From positions 147,151-211,150 of the forward strand of contig NZ_JAGQBW010000003.1 in the NCBI RefSeq assembly GCF_024345835.1: a stretch of 64,000 nt of DNA. Direction: 5' to 3'. Source of the DNA: Synechococcus sp. HJ21-Hayes (lineage in GTDB: Bacteria > Cyanobacteriota > Cyanobacteriia > PCC-6307 > Cyanobiaceae). Made by a program: the position numbers and the translations under genes. The notes under the pieces are model-generated. The model was not told where the DNA came from and did no database searches. It saw only the letters and a list, made by a program, of their open reading frames with translations. Positions within the stretch are counted from its first letter, which is position 1; each line of letters starts with the position of its first letter. Positions 1 through 8,119 of this stretch are shown one piece after another.

Positions 1-487
1 TGCCGGTGCCCGTGCGTCCCCCCAGCAGCTGGAGAGGCCAGGGCTGCTCCAGTTGGGCCAGCACCCAGTGGCGGTAGGCCTTGTACCCCCCTTCCAGCAG
101 TGTGCAGGGCAGATCCAGGGTGTCCGCCAACCAGGCCATGCTGCCGGAGCGCATGCCACCGCGCCAGCAGTGGATGCCCAGTAGAGCTCCAGCCGCTTCC
201 GTACTCCAGGCCGTGAGGGTGGTGCCGAGCGCCGCCAGCTTGGGGCCCACGAGGGCCAGCCCCAGCTGGACGGCCTCCTGCCGTCCCTGCTGCTTGTAGG
301 CGGTACCCACCTCGGCCCGCTCGCCATCGCTGAACAGCGGCAGATTGCGGGCCCCTGGGATGTGGCCTTGGGCGAATTCTGCGGGGGTGCGCACATCCAC
401 CACGGGGCCGCTGCCCTGCAGAAAGGTTTCGATCGCCAGCCGCTCTGCCATGGAAGGGGGGTCTCGACTGCCGGTCTGGCCTGACAT
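1..487 (-). CDS. mnmH: tRNA 2-selenouridine synthase MnmH (SelU), 3' part cut by window edge
   Basis: The N-terminal ~162 residues are present and the gene runs off the left edge. Reading from ATG at 487, a rhodanese domain spans about residues 15-130, with VDVRTPAEFAQGHIPGARN and the active-site loop HCWRGGMRS carrying the catalytic Cys. It is followed by a P-loop start (GGRTGTG) at the edge. Rhodanese plus P-loop is the architecture of MnmH, which exchanges sulfur for selenium (through a geranylated intermediate) at the wobble uridine of certain tRNAs. It is divergent from gun4, with a 41-nt gap. Only the family assignment is certain; activity depends on selenophosphate supply, which cannot be judged here. 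Confidence 0.88.
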   Translation of the reverse strand, partial: MSGQTGSRDPPSMAERLAIETFLQGSGPVVDVRTPAEFAQGHIPGARNLPLFSDGERAEVGTAYKQQGRQEAVQLGLALVGPKLAALGTTLTAWSTEAAGALLGIHCWRGGMRSGSMAWLADTLDLPCTLLEGGYKAYRHWVLAQLEQPWPLQLLGGRTGTG

Positions 488-528
488 AGTGGGCCAACGC
501 TGGCTCCCCGTCAGGTCAGCTCGCCCCC

Positions 529-1251
529 ATGCTTTCCGGACCTCCCGTCTCCGCCTCCGCCAGCGCCGATCAACTGCTGGACCGTTTTCTCTCCAGTTCC
601 GTGCGCCAGCGCCGCAGCCTGCTGGCCCAGGTGCAGCAGCGGAGCGCTGAGATTCGTCCCTGCATTCCCGAGCTGCTCAATCGGCTTGATGCCACCGGCG
701 ACGATTGGGCTGCGGGCACCTTGATCCAGCTACTGCTGGCCCAGCCCGACGATCTGAGCGAGTCCTTCCGGCAGCGCCACCCCGAGGGTTGGCTCGCGGT
801 GAGCAGTGCCCAGGGCATCGATTACACCCCGCTGCAGCAGGCCCTCAGCTTGCTGCAGTTTGAAGAGGCCGATCGTCTCACCAGCGAGATCCTGCGCCAG
901 ATGGCCGGTGCCGCTGCCGTGAAGCGGGGCTACGTCTATTACTCCGAAGTGCCACCGATGGCAGCGGTAGACCTGCAGAGCCTGGATCGCCTCTGGCTCA
1001 CTTATTCCCAAGGCCGCTTCGGCTTCTCGGTGCAGTTGCGGCTGCTGCGCAGCGTTGCTGGCCGTTGGGATCGGCTCTGGCCCAAGCTTGGCTGGAAGCT
1101 TGACGGTGTCTGGACGCGCTATCCCTCCGCCTTCACCTGGGCCTTGGGTGCTCCGGAGGGCCATTTGCCGCTGGTGAACCAACTGCGCGGGGTGCGCTTG
1201 ATGGACGCCCTGCTCTCCCATCCTGGGGTGCAACAACGGCTGACAGCCTGA
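529..1251 (+). CDS. gun4: GUN4-domain protein, activator of magnesium chelatase
   Basis: A 240-aa protein with an N-terminal helical region (about residues 1-90, alpha-helical repeat-like) and a C-terminal GUN4 domain (about 95-225). The domain holds the typical run of QGIDYTPLQQALS, EEADRLTSEIL, DLWL-like LDRLWLTYSQGRFGFSVQ, and a WPKLGW segment. GUN4 binds protoporphyrin IX and Mg-protoporphyrin and stimulates the ChlH subunit of Mg-chelatase, the entry to chlorophyll synthesis. Length and two-part architecture match cyanobacterial Gun4. It stands alone, followed after 53 nt by an unrelated ATPase gene in the same direction. The ATG at 529 is in the reading frame that covers the whole N-terminal bundle. 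Confidence 0.9.
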   Translation: MLSGPPVSASASADQLLDRFLSSSVRQRRSLLAQVQQRSAEIRPCIPELLNRLDATGDDWAAGTLIQLLLAQPDDLSESFRQRHPEGWLAVSSAQGIDYTPLQQALSLLQFEEADRLTSEILRQMAGAAAVKRGYVYYSEVPPMAAVDLQSLDRLWLTYSQGRFGFSVQLRLLRSVAGRWDRLWPKLGWKLDGVWTRYPSAFTWALGAPEGHLPLVNQLRGVRLMDALLSHPGVQQRLTA

Positions 1252-1304
1252 TGGCCGCGGGGTAGGGTCAAACCCGGCTGGTGACCCGCTGCTGTTTCAG
1301 CTGA

Positions 1305-1703
1305 ATGGCGCTGCGTTGGGCTGATTTCATTACCCCATCCACGCTGCACCTCTCGCCCTTGCTGGAGTTGCTGCTGGAGCCCATCCGGGGCGCCGAGCAA
1401 CTGGCAGCGCTGCAGTTGGGCTTGCAGGAAGTGCTGGTGAATGCCGTACGTCACGGCAATGGCAACGACCCGCGCAAATGCCTTCGCATCCGCCGCATTG
1501 TGACGCCCCGCTGGGTGGTGTGGCAGGTGCAGGACGAGGGCTGTGGTGTAGCCCCGGCGGCACGGTGCGGCCAGCTCCCGGACCAGGCGGATGCCGCTTG
1601 CGGCCGCGGGTTCTTCCTGATTCACCAGTGCTTCGACGACGTGCGCTGGAGCGGCCGGGGCAATCGCGTGCAGGTGGCGGTGCGGCGGGTGGGCGCCGGC
1701 TGA
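1305..1703 (+). CDS. RsbW/SpoIIAB-like anti-sigma factor ATPase (HATPase_c_2)
   Basis: A 132-aa protein that is essentially a lone GHKL ATPase domain. The N box is visible as LQEVLVNAVRHGN (about residues 43-55), the G1-like box as QDEGCG (about 76-81) and a G2-like region as GRGFFLIHQCFD. This single-domain layout is that of RsbW/SpoIIAB serine kinases, which hold sigma factors or phosphorylate STAS anti-anti-sigma partners. No STAS protein, PP2C phosphatase or sigma factor lies nearby, so the partner is unknown. It is convergent with the next minus-strand gene, whose stop begins immediately after this one (0-nt gap). The family is confident; the regulatory target is not inferable. Confidence 0.82.
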   Translation: MALRWADFITPSTLHLSPLLELLLEPIRGAEQLAALQLGLQEVLVNAVRHGNGNDPRKCLRIRRIVTPRWVVWQVQDEGCGVAPAARCGQLPDQADAACGRGFFLIHQCFDDVRWSGRGNRVQVAVRRVGAG

Positions 1704-1991
1704 TCAGCGGCCGTGACTGGGACAGCCGGGATCTTTGAGGCTGCCCTGCAGCCAAGCCAGGGCATGTTCCACCAGGGCAATGGCCTGTTGCCGCTGCGGG
1801 GTGCTGCCCCGAATGGCGGGTCCATTGGCCTCGTCGAGCAGCTGTACCAGGGCGGCGGCCAGCTGCTCGGCCCCTCGGCGCTGGGGCTGGCCCTTGAGGG
1901 CGTGCCAGTCACGGTCGCCGATCACCAGCTGGCGATGCAGGGCTTCGGCAGCCTCGCGGCTGCCTTCGGGCCAGTGGTTTGGGGAGGCCAT
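1704..1991 (-). CDS. Conserved cyanobacterial protein (DUF6439-like)
   Basis: A 95-aa soluble protein starting MASPNHWPEG. It has helical segments such as LHRQLVIGDRDWHALKG and EQLAAALVQLLDEAN, and a C-terminal tail ALAWLQGSLKDPGCPSHG. From memory, the DWHxLKG and DPGCPxHG patterns are those of a short family found across picocyanobacteria and named DUF6439; I could not verify that name here. A start 33 codons upstream is possible, but the extra residues look non-native and the ATG at 1991 leaves room for a promoter facing the divergent gene at 2043. No function is known. Confidence 0.7.
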   Translation of the reverse strand: MASPNHWPEGSREAAEALHRQLVIGDRDWHALKGQPQRRGAEQLAAALVQLLDEANGPAIRGSTPQRQQAIALVEHALAWLQGSLKDPGCPSHGR

Positions 1992-2042
1992 GGTCGACGA
2001 CAGCACTGGACGCAGGATCGGGGTTCGGTCCATCCTGACGGG

Positions 2043-2315
2043 ATGCAACAGCAGCCGCGCTCCCCCTTTCAGCCGATTCGCTGGCTGCATCAGCTGGCTG
2101 GACTGATGGCACAGGTGTCTCAGGCTGAGCGCCTCAAGGCCAGTGATGACAGCCTGCGGGCCCGGCGCCTACGCCAGCGCATGGCCCTGGCGCAACGGGT
2201 GCTCGACCCTCTGCCCCAACCGCTGCAGAGTGAAGCCTGGGCAGAGCAGGTGGTGTGGACAGGGCTGCGCTGGGGAGGCCTGGGCCTGCTTCTGGCGGTG
2301 TGGCTGAAGCGTTGA
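2043..2315 (+). CDS. Small conserved protein with C-terminal membrane segment
   Basis: A 90-aa protein. Residues 1-70 are rich in Arg and Gln and predicted helical (LAGLMAQVSQAERL, LRARRLRQRMALAQRVLD). The last ~20 residues form a hydrophobic stretch (WTGLRWGGLGLLLAVWLKR) suitable as a tail anchor. The ATG at 2043 was chosen because the longer frame back to 1713 is only the antisense of the neighbouring gene. It is divergent from the DUF6439-like gene (51-nt gap) and convergent with the next one. Its function is unknown; by analogy, tail-anchored helical proteins of this size may be assembly or scaffold factors. Confidence 0.6.
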   Translation: MQQQPRSPFQPIRWLHQLAGLMAQVSQAERLKASDDSLRARRLRQRMALAQRVLDPLPQPLQSEAWAEQVVWTGLRWGGLGLLLAVWLKR

Positions 2316-2325
2316 GGCTTGCTGA

Positions 2326-2649
2326 TCAGGCCGGCAGGCGGATGATCGGCTGCAGCTCTGCGGGCATCAACGGTGTGATCTCTGCTTCGGCGGCGGCACT
2401 CTCCAGGGCTGGAGCGCTTGCGGTGTCCGGCAATCCCTGGTTGCGCAGCCAGGCCTTGTGCAGCGCCCGGCGCCGCTGGTCTTCCGCCAACACAAGGCGG
2501 TCCGCCGCGGCGGTGGGGCTTTCACCCGGCTGCACGGGGGTGCGCAGGCAGATGCCAAAACCATGGGCCTCCACCTGCACCCGGCCTTCCATGAACACCG
2601 TCTGAAAGGTCCAGCCGGCGAGCCAACGGACGCTGAACGGATTTGCCAT
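2326..2649 (-). CDS. Conserved hypothetical protein
   Basis: A 107-aa protein starting MANPFSVRWLAGWTFQTVFMEGRVQ, with a beta-rich N-terminal half (VEAHGFGICLRTPVQPGE) and an Ala/Glu-rich helical C-terminal half. There are no membrane segments and no recognised motif. I chose ATG 2649 over an upstream in-frame start at 2673 because MANPF begins the part that looks structured. It lies between two convergent/divergent neighbours with little spare DNA and is probably transcribed alone. Coding character rests on frame length and plausible composition; I do not recognise the family. Confidence 0.55.
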   Translation of the reverse strand: MANPFSVRWLAGWTFQTVFMEGRVQVEAHGFGICLRTPVQPGESPTAAADRLVLAEDQRRRALHKAWLRNQGLPDTASAPALESAAAEAEITPLMPAELQPIIRLPA

Positions 2650-2708
2650 TCCGACCGCTGAGAGTTCGCACAACCCTATTGAGCTGGTGGGCCGGCGGAT
2701 GGCCTATG

Positions 2709-3767
2709 TCAGGGCTTGATGGCGCTCCACACCCGCGTCATCAGATGGGACTCGGCCCGGATGCCTGTAAAACCGGCGGCCTGGAGCCTGGCTTCGATGT
2801 CGTCGCCGATGTAGTCGCGGTAGTAGGGCTCGTGGAACACGCGCCTGAAGTTCTCCATCGCCGGCTGGAACTGGGGGGAATCCGCCATCTGTACTGAATC
2901 AGCCAGCACCACAACGCCGCCAGGCTCCAGCACGCGGAAGCAGTCGGCCAAAACGTTCTGACGGGCCTCACCCGGCAACTCATGCAGCAGGAACACACAG
3001 GTGATGCCCTGCATGCTGCCCTCGGCGAAGGGCATCGCCTCGCCATTGCCCTGCACCAGTTGGGGCAGTTCGTTGGGGAGCTGACTGAGCCAGCGGTTGG
3101 CCTGACGCAGGTAGGCAGGAGAGAGATCCAGGCCCACGAGCTGGGCCTGGGGAAGGGCTGCCCGCACTTGCCGCAGGGTCCGGCCCGTGCCGGTGGCCAC
3201 ATCCAACACCCGCAGCTGGCTTGGGCTGCGATCGCTGAAGCGCTTCAGGCCCTGGATCAGGGGTTTGATCACCCGTCTCCGCATCGGTTCAGCGGTGCCG
3301 TTGAACAGGATCTCCACCTGCAGGTCGTAGAGCGAGGCCGAGTGGTCGCTCAGGTAGCCGTCGGTTTGGTGGTGGAAGTTCTGCAGGTAGTAGTCGGGGT
3401 AATCGTCGCGATTGATCTCCTGGGGCAGGTCATTCACGTTCCGCTCGCTGCGCCGGCTCCAGGTGGAGGGCATGTCGAGCCAAACAAGCGGATAGCGGCT
3501 GGCCCATTCCAGCCATGGGGCGTCGAACAGAAGGGATGTGGGGTAGAGACCCTGTTCGGCCTCCTGCCAGTCGGTATCCAGAAGGCGGCTATGGGCGGCC
3601 TGCAGGTCGGCGAGCATCCGCGCTGGCACTGGCACCGTTTTCGGAGACCCCTCGGGAGCGAACACCTCCATCAACTTGGTGCTCACTTCCTTGTGGGCAA
3701 GCCCCACCAGGCTCTTGCCCTGTTGCAGGGTCTGGTAAGCCAGCCGGGTTACGGGATCCGCCATCAA
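2709..3767 (-). CDS. Class I SAM-dependent methyltransferase
   Basis: A 352-aa protein with two parts. Residues 1-190 form a family-specific N-terminal region (LAYQTLQQGKSLVGLAHK; a PDYYLQNFHHQTDGYLSDHSA segment near its end). Residues about 195-330 form a Rossmann methyltransferase domain: motif I VLDVATGTGR, motif II acidic LVGLDLSPAYL, a NGEAMPFAEGS motif and post-I helices. The YYxxNFHxQxxGYLS block followed by a UbiE-like domain is seen in a cyanobacterial/algal methyltransferase group of unknown substrate. It stands alone, with about 180 nt of upstream DNA before the next gene. The fold is certain; the substrate is unknown. Confidence 0.85.
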   Translation of the reverse strand: MMADPVTRLAYQTLQQGKSLVGLAHKEVSTKLMEVFAPEGSPKTVPVPARMLADLQAAHSRLLDTDWQEAEQGLYPTSLLFDAPWLEWASRYPLVWLDMPSTWSRRSERNVNDLPQEINRDDYPDYYLQNFHHQTDGYLSDHSASLYDLQVEILFNGTAEPMRRRVIKPLIQGLKRFSDRSPSQLRVLDVATGTGRTLRQVRAALPQAQLVGLDLSPAYLRQANRWLSQLPNELPQLVQGNGEAMPFAEGSMQGITCVFLLHELPGEARQNVLADCFRVLEPGGVVVLADSVQMADSPQFQPAMENFRRVFHEPYYRDYIGDDIEARLQAAGFTGIRAESHLMTRVWSAIKP

Positions 3768-3949
3768 TCGCAGGTGTGCGCATCTATGGAATCCATTCCA
3801 GCGGATTCAAGGCTGGCCCGTGGACGATCCCAGGGCTCGCCCGGCACTGAACGTCGGTATCAACTTGAACCCAGATCAAGAATCATGGACCGGGGCTCAG
3901 CCTGGTAGCAACGGCTACAGAATGAATCCATCAGCGAACCTCGAACCCC

Positions 3950-4198
3950 ATGGATGCTCCGCGTCCTTCCCCCGAACTCCCGATGTCTGGATGGCATAGC
4001 GAGCCCAGTTATGTGGCCTGGGTGCGGGCGCGGCAGCAGCAGGCCCGACGTCGCGCGGCCCTGCTCTCCACGCTTGTCGCCCACGCGGATCCCAGTGAAG
4101 CCGCCGACAACCACGGCCAGGCCGTGGCCTGGGCAGAACAACATGCCCAGGCCAAGCGTTTGCACGACAGCGCCATGGCCCAGCTCCGCCACGGCTGA
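3950..4198 (+). CDS. Small conserved hypothetical protein
   Basis: An 82-aa soluble protein, MDAPRPSPELPMSGWHSEP, then an Arg/Gln/Ala-rich helical region (VRARQQQARRRAALLSTLV and VAWAEQHAQAKRLHDSAMAQL). An internal ATG at codon 12 (MSGWHSEP) is an alternative start. It is a single helical-hairpin-like protein without a membrane segment or known motif. It sits between the methyltransferase (divergent, ~180 nt away) and glnA (convergent, 30-nt gap). The frame is consistent and the size is typical of picocyanobacterial small proteins, but no function can be given. Confidence 0.55.
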   Translation: MDAPRPSPELPMSGWHSEPSYVAWVRARQQQARRRAALLSTLVAHADPSEAADNHGQAVAWAEQHAQAKRLHDSAMAQLRHG

Positions 4199-4228
4199 GG
4201 CCGGCGGGAGCTGGGCTCAGCGGCGGAC

Positions 4229-5647
4229 TCAGGCGTCGTAGTACATGGTGAATTCGTGGGGGTGGGGCCTCTGGCGCAGTTGCTGCACCTCCTCGTACTT
4301 CATTGAAATCCAGTTGTCGATGAAGTCCTCGGTGAACACACCCCCGGCCAGCAAGTAGTCCTTGTCAGCCTTGAGGGCCTCCAGAGCGCCATTCAGTGAG
4401 GCCGGCACCGTGGAGATCTTGGCGAGCTCCTCAGCCGAGAGTTCGAACAGGTCCACGTCCGTGCCATCACCCGGGTCGATCTGGTTCTTGATGCCATCGA
4501 TGCCGGCCATCAACATGGCGGCGAAGCCAAGGTAGGGGTTCGAGAGGGCGTCGCCGGAACGGAACTCCAGGCGCTTGGCCTTGGGGTTCATGCCGGTGAG
4601 CGGGATGCGCACGGCGGCGGAGCGGTTGCCCTGGGAGTACACCAGGTTCACCGGCGCCTCGAAGCCAGGCACCAGGCGCTTGTAGCTGTTGGTGGTGGGG
4701 TTGGTGAAGGCCAGGAAGCTGGGGGCGTGTTTCAGCAGGCCGCCGATGTACCAGCGGGCGGTCTGGGAGAGGTTGGCGTAGGTGCCCTCACCCCAGAACA
4801 GGGGTTGGCCGCCTTTCCAGAGGCTCTGGTGCACATGCATGCCGCTGCCGTTATCGGCAAACACGGGCTTGGGCATGAACGTGGCGGTCTTGCCGTACTT
4901 CTTGGCAACGTTGCGCACCACGTATTTGTAGATCATCACGTTGTCGGCCGCGCTGATCAGCTCGGCGAACTTGATGCCGAGTTCGTGCTGGGCCGTGGCC
5001 ACCTCGTGGTGCTGTTTCTCAATGGGAACACCCAGGGCGCCCATGGTGAGCAGCATTTCGCTGCGGATGTCCTGAAGGGTGTCGTTCGGAGCGACAGGGA
5101 AGTAACCCTCCTTCAGTTGGATCTTGTAGGCCAGGTTGCCGCCCTCCTCGAGGCGGTCGTTGTTCCAGGGCGCCTCGATCGAATCAACGCTGTAGAAGCT
5201 GGAGCCATTGGCGCTCTTGTAGCGCACGTCATCGAAGATGAAGAACTCCGGCTCAGGTCCGAAGTAGGCGGTGTCGGCCAGGCCTGTCGAAGCCAGGTAG
5301 CCCAGGGCTTTCTGGGCCAGGGCCCGCGGGCAGCGGGAGTAGGGCTCACCGCTGCGGGGTTCCTGGATCGAACAGATCAGGCTGAGGGTTTTGTGGCTGT
5401 AGAAGGGGTCAATCCAGGCGGTGTTCGGATCCGGCACCATCGCCATATCCGATTCATTGATGGCCTTCCAGCCCCGGATAGACGATCCATCAAAAGCCAC
5501 GCCTTCACTGAACGCGGCCTCGTCGATCAGGTCCTCGCACACGGTGAGGTGTTGCCACTTGCCGTGGAGGTCCACGAACTTGAGGTCAACGAGTTCGATG
5601 CCCTCGTCCTTGATCTGACGGAGGACGTCCTGGGCGGTTTTGGCCAT
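4229..5647 (-). CDS. glnA: Glutamine synthetase, type I
   Basis: A 472-aa enzyme that condenses ammonium and glutamate with ATP in the GS/GOGAT cycle. The length is typical of dodecameric GSI. Visible signatures are [12 protein letters not shown] near residue 50, EPEFFIFDD (metal-binding) near 130, the ATP-site block [16 protein letters not shown] near 260, and the NRSAAVRIP glutamate/ATP segment near 340. The upstream region carries an NtcA-type activator box and a correctly spaced -10 element (annotated separately), so expression should respond to 2-oxoglutarate/nitrogen status. It is divergent from apcF. No GS-inactivating-factor gene is adjacent. Confidence 0.98.
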   Translation of the reverse strand: MAKTAQDVLRQIKDEGIELVDLKFVDLHGKWQHLTVCEDLIDEAAFSEGVAFDGSSIRGWKAINESDMAMVPDPNTAWIDPFYSHKTLSLICSIQEPRSGEPYSRCPRALAQKALGYLASTGLADTAYFGPEPEFFIFDDVRYKSANGSSFYSVDSIEAPWNNDRLEEGGNLAYKIQLKEGYFPVAPNDTLQDIRSEMLLTMGALGVPIEKQHHEVATAQHELGIKFAELISAADNVMIYKYVVRNVAKKYGKTATFMPKPVFADNGSGMHVHQSLWKGGQPLFWGEGTYANLSQTARWYIGGLLKHAPSFLAFTNPTTNSYKRLVPGFEAPVNLVYSQGNRSAAVRIPLTGMNPKAKRLEFRSGDALSNPYLGFAAMLMAGIDGIKNQIDPGDGTDVDLFELSAEELAKISTVPASLNGALEALKADKDYLLAGGVFTEDFIDNWISMKYEEVQQLRQRPHPHEFTMYYDA

Positions 5648-5703
5648 GACGTGATCGGGTGGAGGCTGAACGGTGATGCCCGCCTGGAACCGGGCGTCGC
5701 GGG

Positions 5704-5745
5704 ACCGTACGGATCAACAGGTGCCCACTGTGTATCCGGTGTAAC
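5704..5745 (-). promoter_or_regulatory. NtcA-activated promoter of glnA
   Basis: On the minus strand, 5745 to 5732 reads GTT-ACACCGGA-TAC, one mismatch from the NtcA consensus GTA-N8-TAC. It is followed after exactly 22 nt by TACGGT (5709-5704), which fits the TAN3T -10 element. A 22-nt spacing with no good -35 is the class II NtcA promoter architecture described for cyanobacterial glnA. Transcription would start near 5697, leaving a leader of about 50 nt. Confidence 0.7.
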
Positions 5746-5842
5746 CAAAAATGCGGTGGCAGGAGGCTGGCGCTTGCGTAACCGTTTCTGTCAGATTCGC
5801 CAGATCGATCGTCGGGCAAGGGATCTGGCGGTTTTCAGGTGC

Positions 5843-5848
5843 TACGTT
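5843..5848 (+). promoter_or_regulatory. Candidate extended -10 element for apcF
   Basis: TACGTT preceded by TGC makes a TGnTAnnnT extended -10 pattern about 30 nt before the apcF start codon. No convincing -35 hexamer was seen at 17 nt upstream. The sequence match is weak, but the position is suitable. Confidence 0.3.
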
Positions 5849-5877
5849 CCGGCTCAGGTGCGTCGATCCTTCACGCC

Positions 5878-6408
5878 ATGCGCGATGCCATCACCGGTCT
5901 GATTGGTCGGTACGACCAGCTCGGGCGCTATTTCGATCGCGAGGCGATCGACCGCGTGGCCACGTATTACTCCCAGTCCGCCGTTCGCCTGGCCGCCGTT
6001 GAGTTGATCAATCGCGAAGCCGCTGAGATCGTGCGGGAGGCCAGCCAACGCCTCTGGCAGGCCGATCCGGAGCTGCTGCTGCCCGGTGGCAACGCCTATA
6101 CAACGCGTCGCTGGGCGGCCTGCCTGCGCGATATGGACTATTTCCTCCGCTATGCCAGCTACGCCCTTGTGGCTGACGACAGCACCATCCTCAATGAGCG
6201 GGTGCTGAACGGCCTGGACGACACTTACAAGAGCCTGGGTGTGCCCACCGGCCCCACTGTCCGCAGCATCGCCCTCATGGCCGATGTGGTCTGCGAAAAG
6301 CTGGCGGATGCCGGCCTGGCGGACGGCGCCACCCTCAACACCGTTGTGCGGGCTCCGTTCGAGCACCTCTGCCGCGGCCTGGCCGACACCAACGTGCGGG
6401 CCCGCTGA
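5878..6408 (+). CDS. apcF: Allophycocyanin beta-18 subunit
   Basis: A 176-aa phycobiliprotein of the phycobilisome core. It starts MRDAITGLIGRYDQLGRYFDR and carries the chromophore pocket GGNAYTTRRWAACLRDMDYFLRYASYAL, in which the Cys of AACLRD is the phycocyanobilin attachment site. The following VLNGLDDTYKSLGVPTGPTVRSI helix matches ApcF better than ApcB. ApcF replaces one beta subunit in the terminal-emitter trimer next to the core-membrane linker ApcE and helps funnel energy to the photosystems. An upstream in-frame start at 5839 exists, but ATG 5878 gives the usual N-terminus. It is divergent from glnA. Confidence 0.93.
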   Translation: MRDAITGLIGRYDQLGRYFDREAIDRVATYYSQSAVRLAAVELINREAAEIVREASQRLWQADPELLLPGGNAYTTRRWAACLRDMDYFLRYASYALVADDSTILNERVLNGLDDTYKSLGVPTGPTVRSIALMADVVCEKLADAGLADGATLNTVVRAPFEHLCRGLADTNVRAR

Positions 6409-6456
6409 GGCTCCCACCGCTACGTAGGCTCCACTCCATCTGATCTGACCCAGGCC

Positions 6457-7647
6457 TTGGCTTCCATCACCACCCCCGTGTCCGATCGGCACCGTCTCCA
6501 GCTCGGCCCGATCGACACGCCGGATCGTCTGTTGCTGGGACCAGGCCCCTCGAATGCTCACCCCACGGTGTTGCAGGCCCTGAGCCGCACCCCGATCGGT
6601 CACCTGGACCCCCTCTACGTCGCCCTGATGGGCGAAGTGCAGGAGCTGCTGCGTTACGTGTGGCAAACCGACAACCGCCTCACCTTGCCCATGAGTGGCA
6701 CGGGCAGCGCGGCCATGGAGGCCACCATCGCCAACATGGTGGAGCCCGGTGACTCCGTGCTGGTGGCCGTAAAGGGCTATTTCGGCCTGCGTCTCCAGGA
6801 CATGGCCGGCCGCTACCGGGCCGAGGTTCACACCATTGAGAAGCCTTGGGGCGAAGCCTTCAGCCTCGAGGAGATTGAAGCCGGATTGAAGCAGCACCGC
6901 CCCAAGATCCTGGCAATGGTGCATGCCGAAACCTCCACCGGCGTCTGCCAGCCCATGGATGGCATCGGCGACCTTTGCCGCCAGTACGACTGCCTGCTGC
7001 TGCTGGACACCGTGACCTCCCTCGGTGCGGTGCCCCTCTATCTGGACGACTGGAAGGTGGATCTCGCCTACAGCTGCAGCCAGAAGGGTCTCAGCTGTCC
7101 CCCTGGCCTCGGCCCCTTCACCATGGGTCCCCGGGCGGAAGAGAAGCTGGCGAACCGCCAGGGCAAGGTGCCCAACTGGTATCTGGATGTGAGCCTGCTG
7201 AACCAGTACTGGGGCAGCGATCGCGTGTACCACCACACCGCACCGGTGAACATGAACTTCGGCATGCGCGAGGCCCTGCGCCTGATCGCCGAGGAAGGCC
7301 TGGAGGCCGTCTGGGCTCGTCACCGAGCCTGTGCTGAGCGCCTCTGGGCTGGCCTCGAGCGCCTCGGCCTGGAGCCCCACGTGCCCTATGCCCTGCGGCT
7401 GCCCACCCTCACCACGGTGCGCATCCCGGAGGGGGTGGATGGCAAGGCCTTCAGCCTGCACCTACTCAACAAGCACGGCATCGAAGTGGGCGGCGGCCTC
7501 GGTGTCCTGGCCGGCAAGGTGTGGCGGATCGGCCTGATGGGCTACAACAGCCGCGAGGAGAATGTGGATCTGCTGCTCAACCTTCTGGAGCAGGAGCTGC
7601 CGGCCTTCCGTTCCGCCGCTCCCGTTGCTGCTGCCGCCGCTGCCTGA
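6457..7647 (+). CDS. Alanine/serine-glyoxylate aminotransferase (class V, PLP)
   Basis: A 396-aa class V aminotransferase. The DRLLLGPGPSNAHPTVL N-terminus, the GTGSAAMEA turn, the VHAETSTGV block and the PLP lysine context LAYSCSQKGLSCPPGL (about residue 200) are all present. The family converts glyoxylate to glycine using serine or alanine, and in cyanobacteria serves the photorespiratory C2 pathway; older annotations call it a soluble hydrogenase small subunit. The start is TTG 6457; GTG 6478, seven codons later, is an equal alternative. The last ~70 nt overlap the 3' end of the convergent tadA gene. Confidence 0.9.
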   Translation: MASITTPVSDRHRLQLGPIDTPDRLLLGPGPSNAHPTVLQALSRTPIGHLDPLYVALMGEVQELLRYVWQTDNRLTLPMSGTGSAAMEATIANMVEPGDSVLVAVKGYFGLRLQDMAGRYRAEVHTIEKPWGEAFSLEEIEAGLKQHRPKILAMVHAETSTGVCQPMDGIGDLCRQYDCLLLLDTVTSLGAVPLYLDDWKVDLAYSCSQKGLSCPPGLGPFTMGPRAEEKLANRQGKVPNWYLDVSLLNQYWGSDRVYHHTAPVNMNFGMREALRLIAEEGLEAVWARHRACAERLWAGLERLGLEPHVPYALRLPTLTTVRIPEGVDGKAFSLHLLNKHGIEVGGGLGVLAGKVWRIGLMGYNSREENVDLLLNLLEQELPAFRSAAPVAAAAAA

Positions 7648-8062
7648 ACCAGCGCTCCAGCTGTAACCCACAATCCTGGGCTCGGGTGCCTGCCACCACC
7701 TGCATGTGGTGATGGGCACTCGGGTGCTCGGCCAGATCCAGGCAACCTCCAAGGGCACCCCGCTTGGCGTCGCTGGCGCCGAATACCACCCGCCCCATGC
7801 GCGCCTGCACCAGGGCACCGGCACACATGGGGCAGGGCTCCAGGGTTACCAGCAGGGTGCAATCGTTGAAGCGCCAGTCCTGGCGTAAGCGGGCCGCCTG
7901 TTGTAAGGCCACCAGTTCCGCATGGCCCAGCGGGTTCTGGTCGTGCTCTCGCCGGTTGCTGCCCCAGCCGATGGCCCGGCCCTGGGCATCCAACACAACC
8001 GCGGCCACGGGTATCTCTCCGTCGGCACCCACCTGGGCTGCGCGGCGCAGTAACCGCTCCAT
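7577..8062 (-). CDS. tadA: tRNA-specific adenosine deaminase TadA
   Basis: A 161-aa zinc deaminase. Motifs are GEIPVAAVVLDAQG, the catalytic HAE in LGHAELVALQQAA (about residue 53), and the zinc/Cys motif LEPCPMCAGALVQARM, followed by the FGASDAKRGALGG tail typical of TadA. TadA deaminates A34 to inosine in tRNA-Arg(ACG). The ATG at 8062 was chosen because it begins the conserved MERLLRRAA helix; the frame is open further upstream but only as antisense. The C-terminal ~25 residues are Arg/Gln-rich and overlap the 3' end of the convergent aminotransferase gene by 71 nt. Confidence 0.88.
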   Translation of the reverse strand: MERLLRRAAQVGADGEIPVAAVVLDAQGRAIGWGSNRREHDQNPLGHAELVALQQAARLRQDWRFNDCTLLVTLEPCPMCAGALVQARMGRVVFGASDAKRGALGGCLDLAEHPSAHHHMQVVAGTRAQDCGLQLERWFRQRRQQQRERRNGRPAAPAPEG

Positions 8063-8119
8063 CCAGGCCTGATCCAGCTGGCAGGTGGGGCTCAGGGGGC
8101 TGCGGCGGCTGCCCTGAGA

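Noticed and set aside
5854..7461. 535-aa minus-strand frame opposite apcF and the aminotransferase
   Set aside because: It covers two well-supported genes in antisense. His/Gly-rich content of this sort is a by-product of GC-rich codons.
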